From: an uncultured Clostridia bacterium
Lineage (GTDB): Bacteria > Bacillota > Clostridia > Oscillospirales > Ruminococcaceae
NCBI GenBank assembly: GCA_947389015.1
Contig: CANDVA010000002.1
Coordinates: 124,001 to 188,000, forward strand
Length of the DNA: 64,000 bases
Direction of reading: 5' to 3'
In this document: positions 18,329-27,635 of the stretch, one piece after another
How positions within the stretch are numbered: the first letter of the stretch is position 1
How the letters are laid out: each line of letters begins with the position of its first letter
Made by a program: the position numbers and the translations under genes
Notes under the pieces: generated by a model
Told to the model about the DNA's origin: nothing
Database searches by the model: none
The model's input: only the letters and a program-made list of their open reading frames with translations

Positions 18329-18900
18329 TTTTACTGATCGACAACTACGACAGCTTTTCTTACAATTTATACCAGCTCATCGGCGAGATCAACCCCGACA
18401 TCAAGGTTATCCGAAACGACGAACTGACGGTCGGCGAAATAATGGCGCTCGCACCCTCGCATATCATCGTAAGTCCCGGTCCCGGCAGACCCGCCGACGC
18501 GGGAGTCTGCGAGGAAGTCATCAAAGCCGCTGCGGGCAGGATACCGATTTTAGGCGTGTGTCTCGGTCATCAGGCGATCTGCGAGACGTTCGGCGCGGAG
18601 ATCACCTACGCAAAGCGTCTTATGCACGGAAAAAAGTCCGTTATCACGTTTGACGCAGATTCACGTATTTTCAAGGGGATAAGCGGCGATATCGCGGTCG
18701 CGCGGTATCACTCGCTTGCCGCGGCACGGAACGGCTTCCCCGACGCGCTCAAGATCACAGCTCAAACGGACGACGGCGAGATCATGGCTGTGGAGCATAG
18801 GAGCTGCCCTGTTTTCGGGCTTCAATTTCACCCCGAAAGTATACTTACACGGCACGGAAAAAAGCTGCTTAACAACTTTCTCGAAACAGGCATAAAATAA
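18325..18900 (+). CDS. trpG: Anthranilate synthase component II (glutamine amidotransferase TrpG/PabA)
   Basis: This 191-aa class I glutamine amidotransferase begins MILLIDNYDSFSYNLY. The nucleophile Cys lies in GVCLGHQAI (about residue 80) and the His-Glu pair in FHPESILT (about 170). It delivers ammonia to TrpE. It may also serve para-aminobenzoate synthesis, as in other Firmicutes, because no separate pabA is visible here. Confidence 0.96.
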   Translation: MILLIDNYDSFSYNLYQLIGEINPDIKVIRNDELTVGEIMALAPSHIIVSPGPGRPADAGVCEEVIKAAAGRIPILGVCLGHQAICETFGAEITYAKRLMHGKKSVITFDADSRIFKGISGDIAVARYHSLAAARNGFPDALKITAQTDDGEIMAVEHRSCPVFGLQFHPESILTRHGKKLLNNFLETGIK

Positions 18901-18906
18901 AACGAA

Positions 18907-18934
18907 GAAAAAGCTTCAAAAAATAAGCTTTTTC
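18907..18934 (+). other. Hairpin in the 198-nt trpG-trpD gap
   Basis: A 10-bp stem (GAAAAAGCTT / AAGCTTTTTC, 8-nt loop) starts 7 nt after the trpG stop but has no U-tract after it. The rest of the gap (to 19098) is AT-rich with a weak ATCGG/CCGAT hairpin followed by TTTTTT near 19050. I see no gene in it. It may modulate read-through or mRNA stability between trpEG and trpDCF. Confidence 0.45.
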
Positions 18935-19098
18935 GGAGATATCAAAAAGAATATTTTTGTTATTATTATGCGGTTTTGAAGCATTAAATCAATTTTTTTT
19001 CAACAGATTTTTTAAGGTTATATATGTTCTGAAAATCGGCAATATTCCGATACTTTTTTGAACGTTTTTATACATCTTTTTTTGGAGGTAATTTTATT

Positions 19099-20109
19099 AT
19101 GATAAAAGAGGCAATAGTTAAGGTAACAAACGGCGAAGATTTGACCTATTCCGAGGCGGAAGAGGTAATGCGAGAGATCATGACGGGAGACACGTCCACA
19201 GCGCAGACAGGCTCGTTTCTGACCGCGCTGCACATCAAGGGCGAAACTACCGATGAGATCTCCGGGTGCGCGTATGTAATGCGCGACTGCGCAACGCGCG
19301 TAGAGTATAAGGGCGACGTAATGGAAATCGTCGGCACCGGAGGAGACGGCGCACAGTCCATAAACGTTTCCACCATCTCGGGTATCGTCTGCGCGGCGGC
19401 GGGTGCTAAGATCGCCAAGCACGGCAACCGCGCGGCTTCATCGAAATGCGGCGCGGCAGACTGCCTCGAGGCGCTCGGCATCAATATTTCCGTGTCGCCC
19501 GAGGGCTGTGACAGGCTGCTTGACGAGGCGGGAATGTGCTTTATGTTCGCTCAGAAGTATCACAGCGCTATGAAATATGTCGGACCCGTCCGCAGAGAGA
19601 TCGGTATCCCGACCGTGTTCAACATTCTCGGTCCTCTCACCAACCCCGCTCACGCTAATCTGCAGCTCCTCGGCGTATACAAGCCAGAACTGCTCAAGCC
19701 CATGGCGAACGCGCTGATGAAGCTCGGCGTAAAGCGCGGAATGGCGGTCTACGGTCAGGATAAGCTCGACGAAATATCCGTCGGAGCGCCTACTACCGTT
19801 GTGGAATTTTCGGACGGAAGCCTCAGCGAGTACGAGATCACTCCCGAGCAGTTCGGTCTTGAACGTTACAATATCGACGATTTAAAGGGCGGCGAGCCCG
19901 CTCTCAATGCAAAACTGGCGCGCAATATACTCTCGGGCGAACAGGGCGCGGGACGTGTCTCCGTGCTGATGAACGCGGGCGCGGCAATGCACATTTATAA
20001 AGGGATATCCATCGAAGATGGCGTAAGGCTTGCCGCGGACACTATCGACAGCGGCGCGGCAATGGAAACGCTGGAAAAATACATACAAATATCCCGTGAA
20101 TTGGAGTGA
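19099..20109 (+). CDS. trpD: Anthranilate phosphoribosyltransferase (TrpD)
   Basis: This 336-aa protein has normal length. It shows the PRPP-binding [14 protein letters not shown] (about residue 78), the [18 protein letters not shown] segment (about 105) and GPLTNPAHA. It transfers phosphoribose from PRPP to anthranilate. A GGAGG site lies 9 nt before the ATG. It ends just before trpC. Confidence 0.97.
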   Translation: MIKEAIVKVTNGEDLTYSEAEEVMREIMTGDTSTAQTGSFLTALHIKGETTDEISGCAYVMRDCATRVEYKGDVMEIVGTGGDGAQSINVSTISGIVCAAAGAKIAKHGNRAASSKCGAADCLEALGINISVSPEGCDRLLDEAGMCFMFAQKYHSAMKYVGPVRREIGIPTVFNILGPLTNPAHANLQLLGVYKPELLKPMANALMKLGVKRGMAVYGQDKLDEISVGAPTTVVEFSDGSLSEYEITPEQFGLERYNIDDLKGGEPALNAKLARNILSGEQGAGRVSVLMNAGAAMHIYKGISIEDGVRLAADTIDSGAAMETLEKYIQISRELE

Positions 20110-20114
20110 GTGTT

Positions 20115-20891
20115 ATGATATTAGATGAAATCGCGGCGGAAACGCGCGAGCGGATTGCCGAAAAGTCGAAAGAAATACCGCTTTCCGAGGTTCGCTCCGA
20201 AGCGGAGCATATGCCCTCCAACACGGATTTTCCGTTTGAGAAGGCGCTGTCGGGCGGTGATATTTCGTTTATCTGCGAGGTAAAGAAGGCATCGCCGTCA
20301 AAGGGGATAATCGCGGAGGATTTCCCGTATTTGCAGATCGCCAAGGACTATGAAGCGGCGGGAGCGGCGGCTATATCCTGCCTGACCGAGCCGTTTCGAT
20401 TCAAGGGCAGCGACGCGTATCTCCGTGAAATTACACGGAATGTGAAAATCCCCGTACTGCGCAAGGACTTTACGATAAGCAAGTATATGATATACGAGGC
20501 GAAAATACTCGGCGCTTCGGCAGTTTTGCTTATATGCTCGATATTGAGTGAACAGCAGCTCGGCGAATACCTTGCGCTTTCCCGCTCGCTAGGACTGTCG
20601 GCACTTGTGGAAACGCACGACGAAGCCGAGGTTAAGACTGCCGTAGGGATCGGCGCAAAAATAATCGGTGTCAATAACCGCGACTTGAAAACGTTTTCGG
20701 TAAATACGGGCAACTCTGGATATCTGCGCAATTTAGTCCCGCCCGACAGAATTTTTGTGTCCGAAAGCGGCATAAGAACCGCTGCCGATGTTGACGGGCT
20801 TCGGGAGATCGGCGCGAACGCCGTCCTTATCGGTGAAACGTTAATGCGCGCTCCCGATAAAAAAGCCAAGCTTGACGAACTGAGGGGCTGA
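20115..20891 (+). CDS. trpC: Indole-3-glycerol phosphate synthase (TrpC)
   Basis: This is a 258-aa TIM-barrel protein from the ATG at 20115, behind GGAG; a GTG 9 nt earlier lies too close to that site. Catalytic motifs are KKASPSKGI (about residue 53), VLRKDFTI (about 110), GVNNRDLKTF (about 180) and VSESGI (about 210). It closes the ring of CdRP to form indole-3-glycerol phosphate. Confidence 0.96.
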   Translation: MILDEIAAETRERIAEKSKEIPLSEVRSEAEHMPSNTDFPFEKALSGGDISFICEVKKASPSKGIIAEDFPYLQIAKDYEAAGAAAISCLTEPFRFKGSDAYLREITRNVKIPVLRKDFTISKYMIYEAKILGASAVLLICSILSEQQLGEYLALSRSLGLSALVETHDEAEVKTAVGIGAKIIGVNNRDLKTFSVNTGNSGYLRNLVPPDRIFVSESGIRTAADVDGLREIGANAVLIGETLMRAPDKKAKLDELRG

Positions 20892-20892
20892 A

Positions 20893-21510
20893 ATGAGCAC
20901 GAAAATCAAGCTTTGCGGAATGTTCCGCGAATGCGACATTGACTACGTAAACGAAGCTAAGCCCGATTATATCGGTTTTATCGTGATGTTCCCGAAAAGC
21001 CACCGCAATATAGATATCGAAACTGCTCTGCGGCTGAAATCACAGCTCTCACCCGAGATAAAGTCCGTTGCCGTTTCGGTGAACGCCCCCGTTGAGCGGC
21101 TCGCGGAGTTCGCAATACGAGGTTCCGCCGAGCTTCTGCAATGCCACGGCAGCGAGAACGCGGACTATATCGCCGAGTTAAGACGGCTGACAAACGTTCC
21201 CATAATCAAAGCGGTCAAGGTAACAAGCGCCGCCGATATCGAGAACGCGCAGAAGCTTGGCGCGGATTATTTGTTGCTTGACAGCGGCACAGGAAGCGGA
21301 GTTTCGTTCGACCATTCGCTGATCAAACGCGATAAAATACGCGTTCCGTTTTTTCTGGCGGGCGGGCTGACCCCCGATAACTTGGGAGCGACGATACGCG
21401 CCGTCAAGCCGTTCGCGGTGGATTTGTCAAGCGGTATCGAAACCGATAATCTCAAAGACCGTGAAAAGATACTCGCGGCTGTAAGGGAGGTGCGAAATGC
21501 TTCCCGATAA
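20893..21510 (+). CDS. trpF: Phosphoribosylanthranilate isomerase (TrpF)
   Basis: This 205-aa TIM-barrel protein begins with the catalytic KLCGM segment (active-site Cys at about 8). LLDSGTGSG carries the general-acid Asp, and VDLSSGIE is the phosphate-binding end. It isomerises PRA to CdRP. It starts one nucleotide after trpC and overlaps the next gene by 14 nt. Confidence 0.95.
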   Translation: MSTKIKLCGMFRECDIDYVNEAKPDYIGFIVMFPKSHRNIDIETALRLKSQLSPEIKSVAVSVNAPVERLAEFAIRGSAELLQCHGSENADYIAELRRLTNVPIIKAVKVTSAADIENAQKLGADYLLLDSGTGSGVSFDHSLIKRDKIRVPFFLAGGLTPDNLGATIRAVKPFAVDLSSGIETDNLKDREKILAAVREVRNASR

Positions 21511-22333
21511 GGTAAAGCAACACTTTAACGCTGCCGCACAAGCAGAGTGGGAGCGCCTTGACGTCAACGAATATTTCCGCCTTATCTACCGTCTGCACCT
21601 GGATTTCATCAAAGAGGAGCTTTCAACTAAACCGCGCGTTCTGGACGCGGGGAGCGGTCCGGGTCGGTACGCGCTGGAGTTCGCTAAACGAGGCTGCGCG
21701 GTAACACTATGCGACGTCTCGGACGGCGAGCTGATGTTTGCAAGGGGAAAATTCCGAGAATCCGGACTGACCGCGGATGGCTTTATTCAAGCCGATCTGC
21801 GCGATCTGAGCGCGTTCTCCGACAACGCGTTTGACCTGACGGTCTGCTACGGCGCTCCGCTCTCGTACATTACCGAGAACCGCGAAAAGGCGGTCGCGGA
21901 GCTTGTCCGCGTAACAAGACGCGGCGGCACGGTCGCGGTCAGCGTGAACAACACGTGGGGAATTCTCCGAAGCCTTCTCTGCAAAGCGGACGAGGATTTC
22001 TTCGCGAACGGCGATTATTGGCACATTAACGAGGTTATAGAAACAGGCGATTGTCCGTCGTTCGAGAGCGTACAATTCGGCGGAGAAGCCGCTCCCGAAA
22101 AGCATTTCTTTCAGCCCGACGAGCTTACGGAGCTGCTCAAAAACGGCGGCTTGACGAATATCGGACTCGGCGCGGTTCCCTGTCTCTGCTCGGGAAACCG
22201 TGAGCAGTACAATAAACTCGCCGAAGATCCGATCGCAAAGGCGCAGATCGAAGCGCTGGAACTGAAATGCTACCGCGATAAAAATATGGTGGGGTTCGGA
22301 GAGTTTCTGCTTGCAAAGGGCGTTAAAGTTTAA
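21497..22333 (+). CDS. Class I SAM-dependent methyltransferase, unknown substrate
   Basis: This 278-aa protein has a Rossmann-type methyltransferase core. Motif I is VLDAGSGPGRYALEFAKRG (about 48-66), with an acidic residue after strand 2 (VTLCDVSDGEL). The DLTVCYGAPLSY and GGTVAVSVNN segments follow. The start overlaps trpF by 14 nt, with GGGAGG just upstream. It is co-transcribed with the trp genes, but nothing in the sequence ties it to tryptophan synthesis. It is the first of five non-trp genes before trpB. Confidence 0.85.
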   Translation: MLPDKVKQHFNAAAQAEWERLDVNEYFRLIYRLHLDFIKEELSTKPRVLDAGSGPGRYALEFAKRGCAVTLCDVSDGELMFARGKFRESGLTADGFIQADLRDLSAFSDNAFDLTVCYGAPLSYITENREKAVAELVRVTRRGGTVAVSVNNTWGILRSLLCKADEDFFANGDYWHINEVIETGDCPSFESVQFGGEAAPEKHFFQPDELTELLKNGGLTNIGLGAVPCLCSGNREQYNKLAEDPIAKAQIEALELKCYRDKNMVGFGEFLLAKGVKV

Positions 22334-22357
22334 ATTACAGAAAGTGAGACATAGACA

Positions 22358-23419
22358 ATGGCTAAAGCAAAAAAGAGCAAGCTAAAAATCGCGCTGATCA
22401 TCACGGCAGCGCTGCTTGTCGTTATTTTCGCGGCGGGAATGATCGTCACGTCGATGATGATGGCGGACAATTTCTCGCGCGGCGATTACTCCGACCCGCG
22501 GTTTATCGTCGACTATTACTACGAACATTACCAAGCCGAATACCCCCGCACGGAGGTGGAATTCAAGTCGGGAGATAACACGCTCAAAGGCTGTATCTAC
22601 GGCGCGGAGAACGATAAGGGCTTGCTGGTGTTCGCGCACGGTATAGGCAGCGGTCACGAGGAATATCTTAAGGAGCTGCTGTGGTTCGTTGATAACGGTT
22701 GGAAAGTGTTCGCCTACGACGCCACGGGCAGCGGTCGCAGCGAGGGCGGCGGAACGCGCGGACTTCCGCAATCGGCGCTCGATTTGGACGCCGCGCTGAC
22801 GTTCGCGGAGAGCGACCCGCGGCTCAACTCCCTGCCCGTGTTCCTTATGGGGCACAGCTGGGGCGGCTACGCGGTAACGGCTGTGCTGAACTTCGATCAC
22901 AAAATAGCGGGGTCGGCAAGCATCTCGGGCTTCAACAAGCCGATAGATATGATATTGGAGTGGACGGAGGATTCAATGGGCGGCATACGTTACTTGATGT
23001 ATCCGTTCGTTCAGATCTACAACGCGGCGCTTTTCGGGCAGTATTCGGGAATGACTGCTATTGACGGGATAAACAAGTCGGACGTTCCCGTGCTTATAAT
23101 TCACGGCACGGAGGACGGCACTATCGGCTATAATAAGTCGAGCATTATCGCACAAAAGAATAATATCACCAATTCCAATGCGCAATTCCTAGCTCTGGAG
23201 GGCGGCGGACACAACAATATTTTCTACACCGCCGAGGCTCTGGAATATATCAACGATTTCAACAAGGATTACAAGGAAATATATGGTCGATACAACGGCG
23301 ATATCCCCGATGACGTCCGCGAAAAAATTTATTCAGAATCCAACCGCGAGCTTATCAACACGCCGAACGAGGAACTGCTTTCACAGATAGAGACCTTCTT
23401 TCTGAGCTGTCCAACGTAA
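22358..23419 (+). CDS. Membrane-anchored alpha/beta hydrolase (serine aminopeptidase S33-like)
   Basis: This 353-aa protein has a basic N-terminus and one membrane helix (about residues 10-31). An extracellular-facing alpha/beta hydrolase domain follows, with FAHGIGSGHEEY oxyanion region, the nucleophile elbow GHSWGGYA (about 167), the acid in HGTEDGTIGY and the catalytic His in GGGHNNIF (about 290). The substrate is unknown; homologues are usually annotated as lipases or acylglycerol hydrolases. It lies in the block between trpF and trpB. Confidence 0.82.
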   Translation: MAKAKKSKLKIALIITAALLVVIFAAGMIVTSMMMADNFSRGDYSDPRFIVDYYYEHYQAEYPRTEVEFKSGDNTLKGCIYGAENDKGLLVFAHGIGSGHEEYLKELLWFVDNGWKVFAYDATGSGRSEGGGTRGLPQSALDLDAALTFAESDPRLNSLPVFLMGHSWGGYAVTAVLNFDHKIAGSASISGFNKPIDMILEWTEDSMGGIRYLMYPFVQIYNAALFGQYSGMTAIDGINKSDVPVLIIHGTEDGTIGYNKSSIIAQKNNITNSNAQFLALEGGGHNNIFYTAEALEYINDFNKDYKEIYGRYNGDIPDDVREKIYSESNRELINTPNEELLSQIETFFLSCPT

Positions 23420-23439
23420 TTGTAAAAATGGTGAGCAAA

Positions 23440-23877
23440 ATGAAATACACGCTTTCCCCCGCCCAAAAAGACGATATTGAAACGGTTTTCAGGCTCAACA
23501 AGGAGCTTATCGACAAATACGAAAATATTAACGAAATTGACTATCGGGAGGTTCTGCGGCAAGTTCGCGGCGGAATTGTGCAAAACATTCTCCTATATCG
23601 GCGAATAATGTGCTCAGATGAAGCCGCGGGGTTCGTCCTTGTGGAAAAGCGCCCCGACGTGATCGAGCTGGACGACCTGTTTCTGTTCCCGAAATTCCAA
23701 AACAAGGGAATTGGCACCGCTATCATCCGAGACATTATTCAAAACTCCGATAAGCCCGTATCCCTGTGTGTTTTTATTGAGAACAAAGGCGCGGTTCGGC
23801 TGTATGAGCGTCTTGGATTTGAGATCGTTGAAACGATTCACGACACACGGTATCGCATGATATATGACAAGAGGTGA
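23440..23877 (+). CDS. GNAT family N-acetyltransferase
   Basis: This is a 145-aa protein from the ATG at 23440, preceded by GGTGAG; an ATG 12 nt upstream lacks a ribosome site. It shows the GNAT acetyl-CoA loop FQNKGIGTAIIRDI and the C-terminal NKGAVRLYERLGFEIV motif. The substrate cannot be deduced. It is followed 4 nt later by the next gene. Confidence 0.82.
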   Translation: MKYTLSPAQKDDIETVFRLNKELIDKYENINEIDYREVLRQVRGGIVQNILLYRRIMCSDEAAGFVLVEKRPDVIELDDLFLFPKFQNKGIGTAIIRDIIQNSDKPVSLCVFIENKGAVRLYERLGFEIVETIHDTRYRMIYDKR

Positions 23878-23881
23878 TAAA

Positions 23882-24565
23882 ATGGCATTCAAACTGAACG
23901 GCGTAGTCCCGTGGGGACGGAATTTCGGGGAATACCGCGATATGTTCCGCCTTACCGAGGACGACCTGAAAAAGAAGCTCGCAGGTTTCGGCGACGGTCC
24001 TGCCTGCTTTAATCGGGAGTTTACCGAGCGCGGCGGCAGCGTAATTTCGTTCGACCCGATCTATCAATTCACACGGGAGGATATCGAACGGAGAATAAAC
24101 GAGGTGCGCGTTGAAGTAATGGAGCAAACGCGTCGAAACCGTGACAATTACGTCTGGATGAAAATAAAAAGCCCAGAAGAGCTTGAAAACCTCCGAATGT
24201 CGGCAATGAAACGGTTTCTGGATGACTACGACAAGGGCAGAGCCGAGGGGCGGTACGTTTATCACGAGCTTCCCGACAGACTGCCATTTGAAGACGATCA
24301 TTTTGATACCGGACTAAGCTCGCATTTTCTGTTGATGTACACGTCGCTCGGTTATGATTTCCATATTGCGTCGATGACTGAAATGTTGCGAGTTTGCAAG
24401 GAAATACGGGTGTTTCCGATAGTCGATCTCGACGCGGAAAAAACGGAGCTTATCGGCAGCGTTATCGACTATTTCCGAAAGGATTTTCGGGTAGATATCG
24501 TAAGCACGGATTACGAGTTCCAAAAGGGCGACAATAAAATGTTGATCATCGGAAAGGAGCGGTAA
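23882..24565 (+). CDS. Methyltransferase-like protein, unknown function
   Basis: This is a 227-aa protein from the ATG at 23882, behind AGAGGTGAT. The C-terminal half resembles the later part of class I methyltransferases (LPDRLPFEDDHFDTGLSSHF, then MTEMLRVCKEIRVFPI). No glycine-rich SAM motif I is visible, and the N-terminal half (GVVPWGRNFGEYRDMF) is different. It may be a divergent or non-catalytic relative. A strong AAAGGAG site at its very end serves the next gene. Confidence 0.6.
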   Translation: MAFKLNGVVPWGRNFGEYRDMFRLTEDDLKKKLAGFGDGPACFNREFTERGGSVISFDPIYQFTREDIERRINEVRVEVMEQTRRNRDNYVWMKIKSPEELENLRMSAMKRFLDDYDKGRAEGRYVYHELPDRLPFEDDHFDTGLSSHFLLMYTSLGYDFHIASMTEMLRVCKEIRVFPIVDLDAEKTELIGSVIDYFRKDFRVDIVSTDYEFQKGDNKMLIIGKER

Positions 24566-24566
24566 T

Positions 24567-25331
24567 ATCACAGGAATTTATTTCAGCGGCACGGGAAATA
24601 CCCGATACTGCATAAAGCGCTTTCTTGAAAAGCTCGGGGCGGACGACCGCGCGTATTCTATTGAGGACGCGGCAGCGTTACAAGCGATAGCGGAGGATAA
24701 CGAGATAGTGTTCGCGTACCCCGTTTATTACAGCAATATCCCGAAAATAGTACGGGATTTTATTGAGGATAACAGACCGTTATGGCAAGGCAAACGCGTT
24801 TTCATCATCGCGACTATGGGCTTGTTCAGCGGCGACGGCGCGGGAGTTTCGGCACGTCTCTTCAAAAAATACGGCGCGAAAATTTCAGGAGGTCTGCATG
24901 TTAAAATGCCCGACTGCATAGGCGACGTCAAACTATTAAAAAAATCTCCCGACGATAATCGGGAAATAATAAAACAAGCTGCTCAAAAGATCGACGAAGC
25001 AGCGGAGCGTTACCGAAACAGCGGACCGCCGCGAGAAGGACTGAGCGTATTTAATCGGATCGCGGGGCTGTTCGGTCAACGGCTGTGGTTTTACGGCAAG
25101 ACGAAAAGCTACGCCCAAAAACCTGAAATAAACGGCGAAAAGTGCGTCGGCTGCGGCATTTGCGAAAAGCTCTGTCCTATGGAGAATATCAAGGTCAGGA
25201 ACGGCAAGGCGCTTTCGGGAAACAGATGTACAATGTGTTATCGCTGCTTTTCGGAATGTCCGAAAAAAGCAATAACGATAATAGGTAAAAAAGTGATCGT
25301 TCAATACAAATTTGACGATCGTACAATATAA
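24567..25331 (+). CDS. EFR1-type flavodoxin/ferredoxin fusion with apparent AUC start
   Basis: This 254-aa protein has an N-terminal flavodoxin fold with the FMN-phosphate loop SGTGNTRYC (residues 7-15) and a C-terminal pair of [4Fe-4S] motifs ([12 protein letters not shown] and [12 protein letters not shown]). Between an in-frame stop (24543-24545) and a GTG at 24708 there is no ATG, GTG or TTG, yet the FMN loop lies there. The best start is ATC at 24567, 7 nt after AAAGGAG, just behind the upstream TAA. If the GTG at 24708 were used, the FMN site would be lost. A sequencing error is the alternative. Probably a small intracellular electron carrier or reductase. Confidence 0.8.
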   Translation: MTGIYFSGTGNTRYCIKRFLEKLGADDRAYSIEDAAALQAIAEDNEIVFAYPVYYSNIPKIVRDFIEDNRPLWQGKRVFIIATMGLFSGDGAGVSARLFKKYGAKISGGLHVKMPDCIGDVKLLKKSPDDNREIIKQAAQKIDEAAERYRNSGPPREGLSVFNRIAGLFGQRLWFYGKTKSYAQKPEINGEKCVGCGICEKLCPMENIKVRNGKALSGNRCTMCYRCFSECPKKAITIIGKKVIVQYKFDDRTI

Positions 25332-25351
25332 GGAAAGGGAGATCAGAACCA

Positions 25352-26536
25352 ATGACAAACGGAAGATACGGCGATTTCGGCGGACAGTATATCCCCGAAA
25401 CGCTTATGAACGAAATTCACAAGCTGGAAGAGGCGTACGAGCATTACTCCAAAGACCCCGAGTTTATCGCGGAACTCGACAAGCTCAACCGCGAATACGC
25501 GGGCAGACCGTCGCTGCTCTACTACGCGGACAAAATGACAAAAGACCTCGGTGGCGCGAAGATCTACTTTAAGCGCGAGGATCTGAACCACACGGGCTCG
25601 CACAAGATCAACAACGTGCTCGGGCAGTGTCTGCTGGCGAAAAAAATGGGCAAAACGCGCATTATCGCCGAGACGGGCGCGGGTCAGCACGGCGTAGCGG
25701 CGGCGACCGCGGCGGCGCTTATGGGACTGGAGTGCGAGGTTTTCATGGGCAAGGAGGACACGATACGTCAGGCGCTGAACGTATACAGAATGGAACTTCT
25801 CGGCGCTAAGGTCAACCCCGTAACCACGGGAACTATGACCCTCAAGGACGCGGTAAACGAGGCTATGCGAGACTGGACTACGCGCGTTGATGATACGCTG
25901 TACGTTCTAGGCTCGGTAATGGGTCCGCACCCGTTCCCGATGATCGTCCGCGACTTCCAGAGCGTTATCTCGAGAGAAGCGCGCGAGCAGATACTCGAGC
26001 TTGAGGGCAGACTGCCGACCGCCGTTATGGCGTGCGTTGGCGGCGGCTCGAACGCTATGGGAATGTTCTACAACTTCATAAACGACAAAGACGTACGGCT
26101 TATCGGTTGCGAGGCGGCGGGACGCGGCGTTGACACGGGCGAGACAGCGGCGACTATCGCGACGGGATCTCTCGGAATTTTCCACGGAATGAAGTCGCTG
26201 TTCTGCCAGAACGAATACGGGCAGATAGCGCCCGTGTACTCGATATCGGCGGGCTTGGATTACCCGGGAATAGGTCCCGAGCACGCTCACCTGCACGAGA
26301 TAGGACGCGCCGAATACGTTCCCGTAACGGACGACGAGGCGGTAAACGCGTTTGAGTATATCGCGCGTACCGAGGGAATTATCAGCGCGATAGAGAGCGC
26401 GCACGCGGTCGCGCATATGATGAAGATAGCACCCGCAATGAGCAAGGACGACATCATAATCTGCTGCCTGTCGGGGCGCGGGGACAAGGACGTTGCGGCA
26501 ATCGCAAGATACAGGGGGATCGATCTACATGAATAA
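25352..26536 (+). CDS. trpB: Tryptophan synthase beta subunit (TrpB)
   Basis: This 394-aa PLP enzyme belongs to the TrpB1 class. The PLP lysine is in [10 protein letters not shown] (about residue 86), the catalytic Glu in [10 protein letters not shown], and the phosphate cup is [10 protein letters not shown] (about 231). It condenses indole with serine. It follows the five-gene insert and overlaps trpA by 8 nt. Confidence 0.97.
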   Translation: MTNGRYGDFGGQYIPETLMNEIHKLEEAYEHYSKDPEFIAELDKLNREYAGRPSLLYYADKMTKDLGGAKIYFKREDLNHTGSHKINNVLGQCLLAKKMGKTRIIAETGAGQHGVAAATAAALMGLECEVFMGKEDTIRQALNVYRMELLGAKVNPVTTGTMTLKDAVNEAMRDWTTRVDDTLYVLGSVMGPHPFPMIVRDFQSVISREAREQILELEGRLPTAVMACVGGGSNAMGMFYNFINDKDVRLIGCEAAGRGVDTGETAATIATGSLGIFHGMKSLFCQNEYGQIAPVYSISAGLDYPGIGPEHAHLHEIGRAEYVPVTDDEAVNAFEYIARTEGIISAIESAHAVAHMMKIAPAMSKDDIIICCLSGRGDKDVAAIARYRGIDLHE

Positions 26537-27305
26537 TTCAAGAATACAGGGCGCTTTCAAGGACAAAAAAGCGTTTATCGGCTTTCTGACGGCGGGAGAC
26601 CCGACCTACGAAAGCTCGTTCGACAACATTATGGCAATGGTCAAAGCGGGCGCAGACCTTATCGAGATAGGAATTCCTTTCTCCGACCCGATAGCGGAGG
26701 GACCCGTTATCCAGAACGCGGACGTTCGCGCACTCAGGGCGGGAATGACAACCGACAAGGCGTTCGAGCTTGCCGCGAGGGTTCGCGCAGAAACCGATAT
26801 TCCGCTGGTGTTTATGACCTACCTTAACCCCGTATTCAAGTACGGGTACGACAAATTCTTCGCGAGGTGCGCAGAGATCGGCGTTGACGGGCTTATCTGC
26901 CCCGATATGCCGTTTGAGGAGAAGCGAGAAGCCGACGAGAGTGCAAAGTCTCACGGCATTTCGATCATCTCCATGATAGCCCCCACCTCCGAGGAGCGCA
27001 TAAAGTCCATCGCCGAGAACGCGGAGGGTTTTCTGTACATAGTTTCCTCGCTCGGAGTAACAGGCGTGCGCAGCGAGATCAAGACCGACCTCGCCTCAAT
27101 TATGGAGAGCGTCAAGAAATACTCGCACGTTCCCGCGGCTATCGGTTTCGGTATCTCCACGCCCGAGCAGGCGGAAAAGATGTCCAAACTTGCGGACGGC
27201 GTTATCGTCGGTTCGGCGATAGTGCGGATAATCGAGAAGCACGGCGAGAATTCCGCGGACGAGATATACAATTACGTCAAGTCTATGACCGACGCGGTGC
27301 ATTGA
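26529..27305 (+). CDS. trpA: Tryptophan synthase alpha subunit (TrpA)
   Basis: This is a 258-aa TIM-barrel protein from the ATG at 26529, which overlaps the end of trpB and follows AGGGGGAT. It has the catalytic Glu in [17 protein letters not shown] (about residue 48) and the Asp region [10 protein letters not shown]. It cleaves indole-3-glycerol phosphate to indole, channelled to TrpB. It is the last gene of the trp operon. Confidence 0.96.
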   Translation: MNNSRIQGAFKDKKAFIGFLTAGDPTYESSFDNIMAMVKAGADLIEIGIPFSDPIAEGPVIQNADVRALRAGMTTDKAFELAARVRAETDIPLVFMTYLNPVFKYGYDKFFARCAEIGVDGLICPDMPFEEKREADESAKSHGISIISMIAPTSEERIKSIAENAEGFLYIVSSLGVTGVRSEIKTDLASIMESVKKYSHVPAAIGFGISTPEQAEKMSKLADGVIVGSAIVRIIEKHGENSADEIYNYVKSMTDAVH

Positions 27306-27343
27306 TATAGAACTGTTATTCTTACCAAAAGTATCCAAAAGTA

Positions 27344-27368
27344 AAGCCCGTGAAAATTTCACGGGCTT
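27344..27368 (-). terminator. Convergent terminator between trpA and the 64-aa gene
   Basis: A 12-bp stem (AAGCCCGTGAAA / TTTCACGGGCTT) lies 39 nt after trpA and 7 nt after the stop of the minus-strand small gene. On the minus strand GGGCTT is followed by TACTTTT. The hairpin may also end trp transcription, although the plus-strand side lacks a good U-tract. Confidence 0.65.
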
Positions 27369-27374
27369 AAACAT

Positions 27375-27569
27375 TTACTTAATGCTTTCAATGCGACCAA
27401 ATTTAAATAGGCTCCACAAAAAATTGCAGGTCATCAGTCCATTGTGCCGACGTTCGACGTCTTTCCGAACTTCGTCGGTACCCCATTGCCGGTTTGGAGA
27501 CCGGCCGCCGTCCTCATTCTGCGCCTCGATCAGCTTTGTATGATTGTCGTCAACCTCGTTTTTGTACAT
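27375..27569 (-). CDS. Small hypothetical protein (64 aa)
   Basis: This hydrophilic 64-aa frame starts MYKNEVDDNHTKLIEAQ and ends WSLFKFGRIESIK. I do not recognise the family. It is supported by a consensus promoter 22 nt upstream and a terminator just after the stop. The ribosome site is weak (TGGAAAAA). An internal GCCGGT/ACCGGC hairpin leaves open that the transcript acts as an RNA. Confidence 0.5.
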   Translation of the reverse strand: MYKNEVDDNHTKLIEAQNEDGGRSPNRQWGTDEVRKDVERRHNGLMTCNFLWSLFKFGRIESIK

Positions 27570-27598
27570 TGCGCCGTTTTTCCATTCAACTATAAAAT

Positions 27599-27628
27599 AT
27601 TATAACATAATCCTCCGAAAAATGTCAA
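27599..27628 (-). promoter_or_regulatory. Consensus SigA promoter of the 64-aa gene
   Basis: On the minus strand TTGACA (27623-27628) and TATAAT (27599-27604), both perfect, are 18 nt apart. The expected start is about 22 nt before the ATG. Confidence 0.75.
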
Positions 27629-27635
27629 GAAAGCG

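Noticed and set aside
22358-22440. Signal peptide instead of membrane anchor for the hydrolase after the methyltransferase
   Set aside because: There is no signal peptidase site after the hydrophobic stretch, so a retained anchor is more likely.
24708-25331. GTG at 24708 as start of the EFR1 gene
   Set aside because: It would delete the FMN-binding loop that is encoded in frame upstream, and no ribosome site precedes it.
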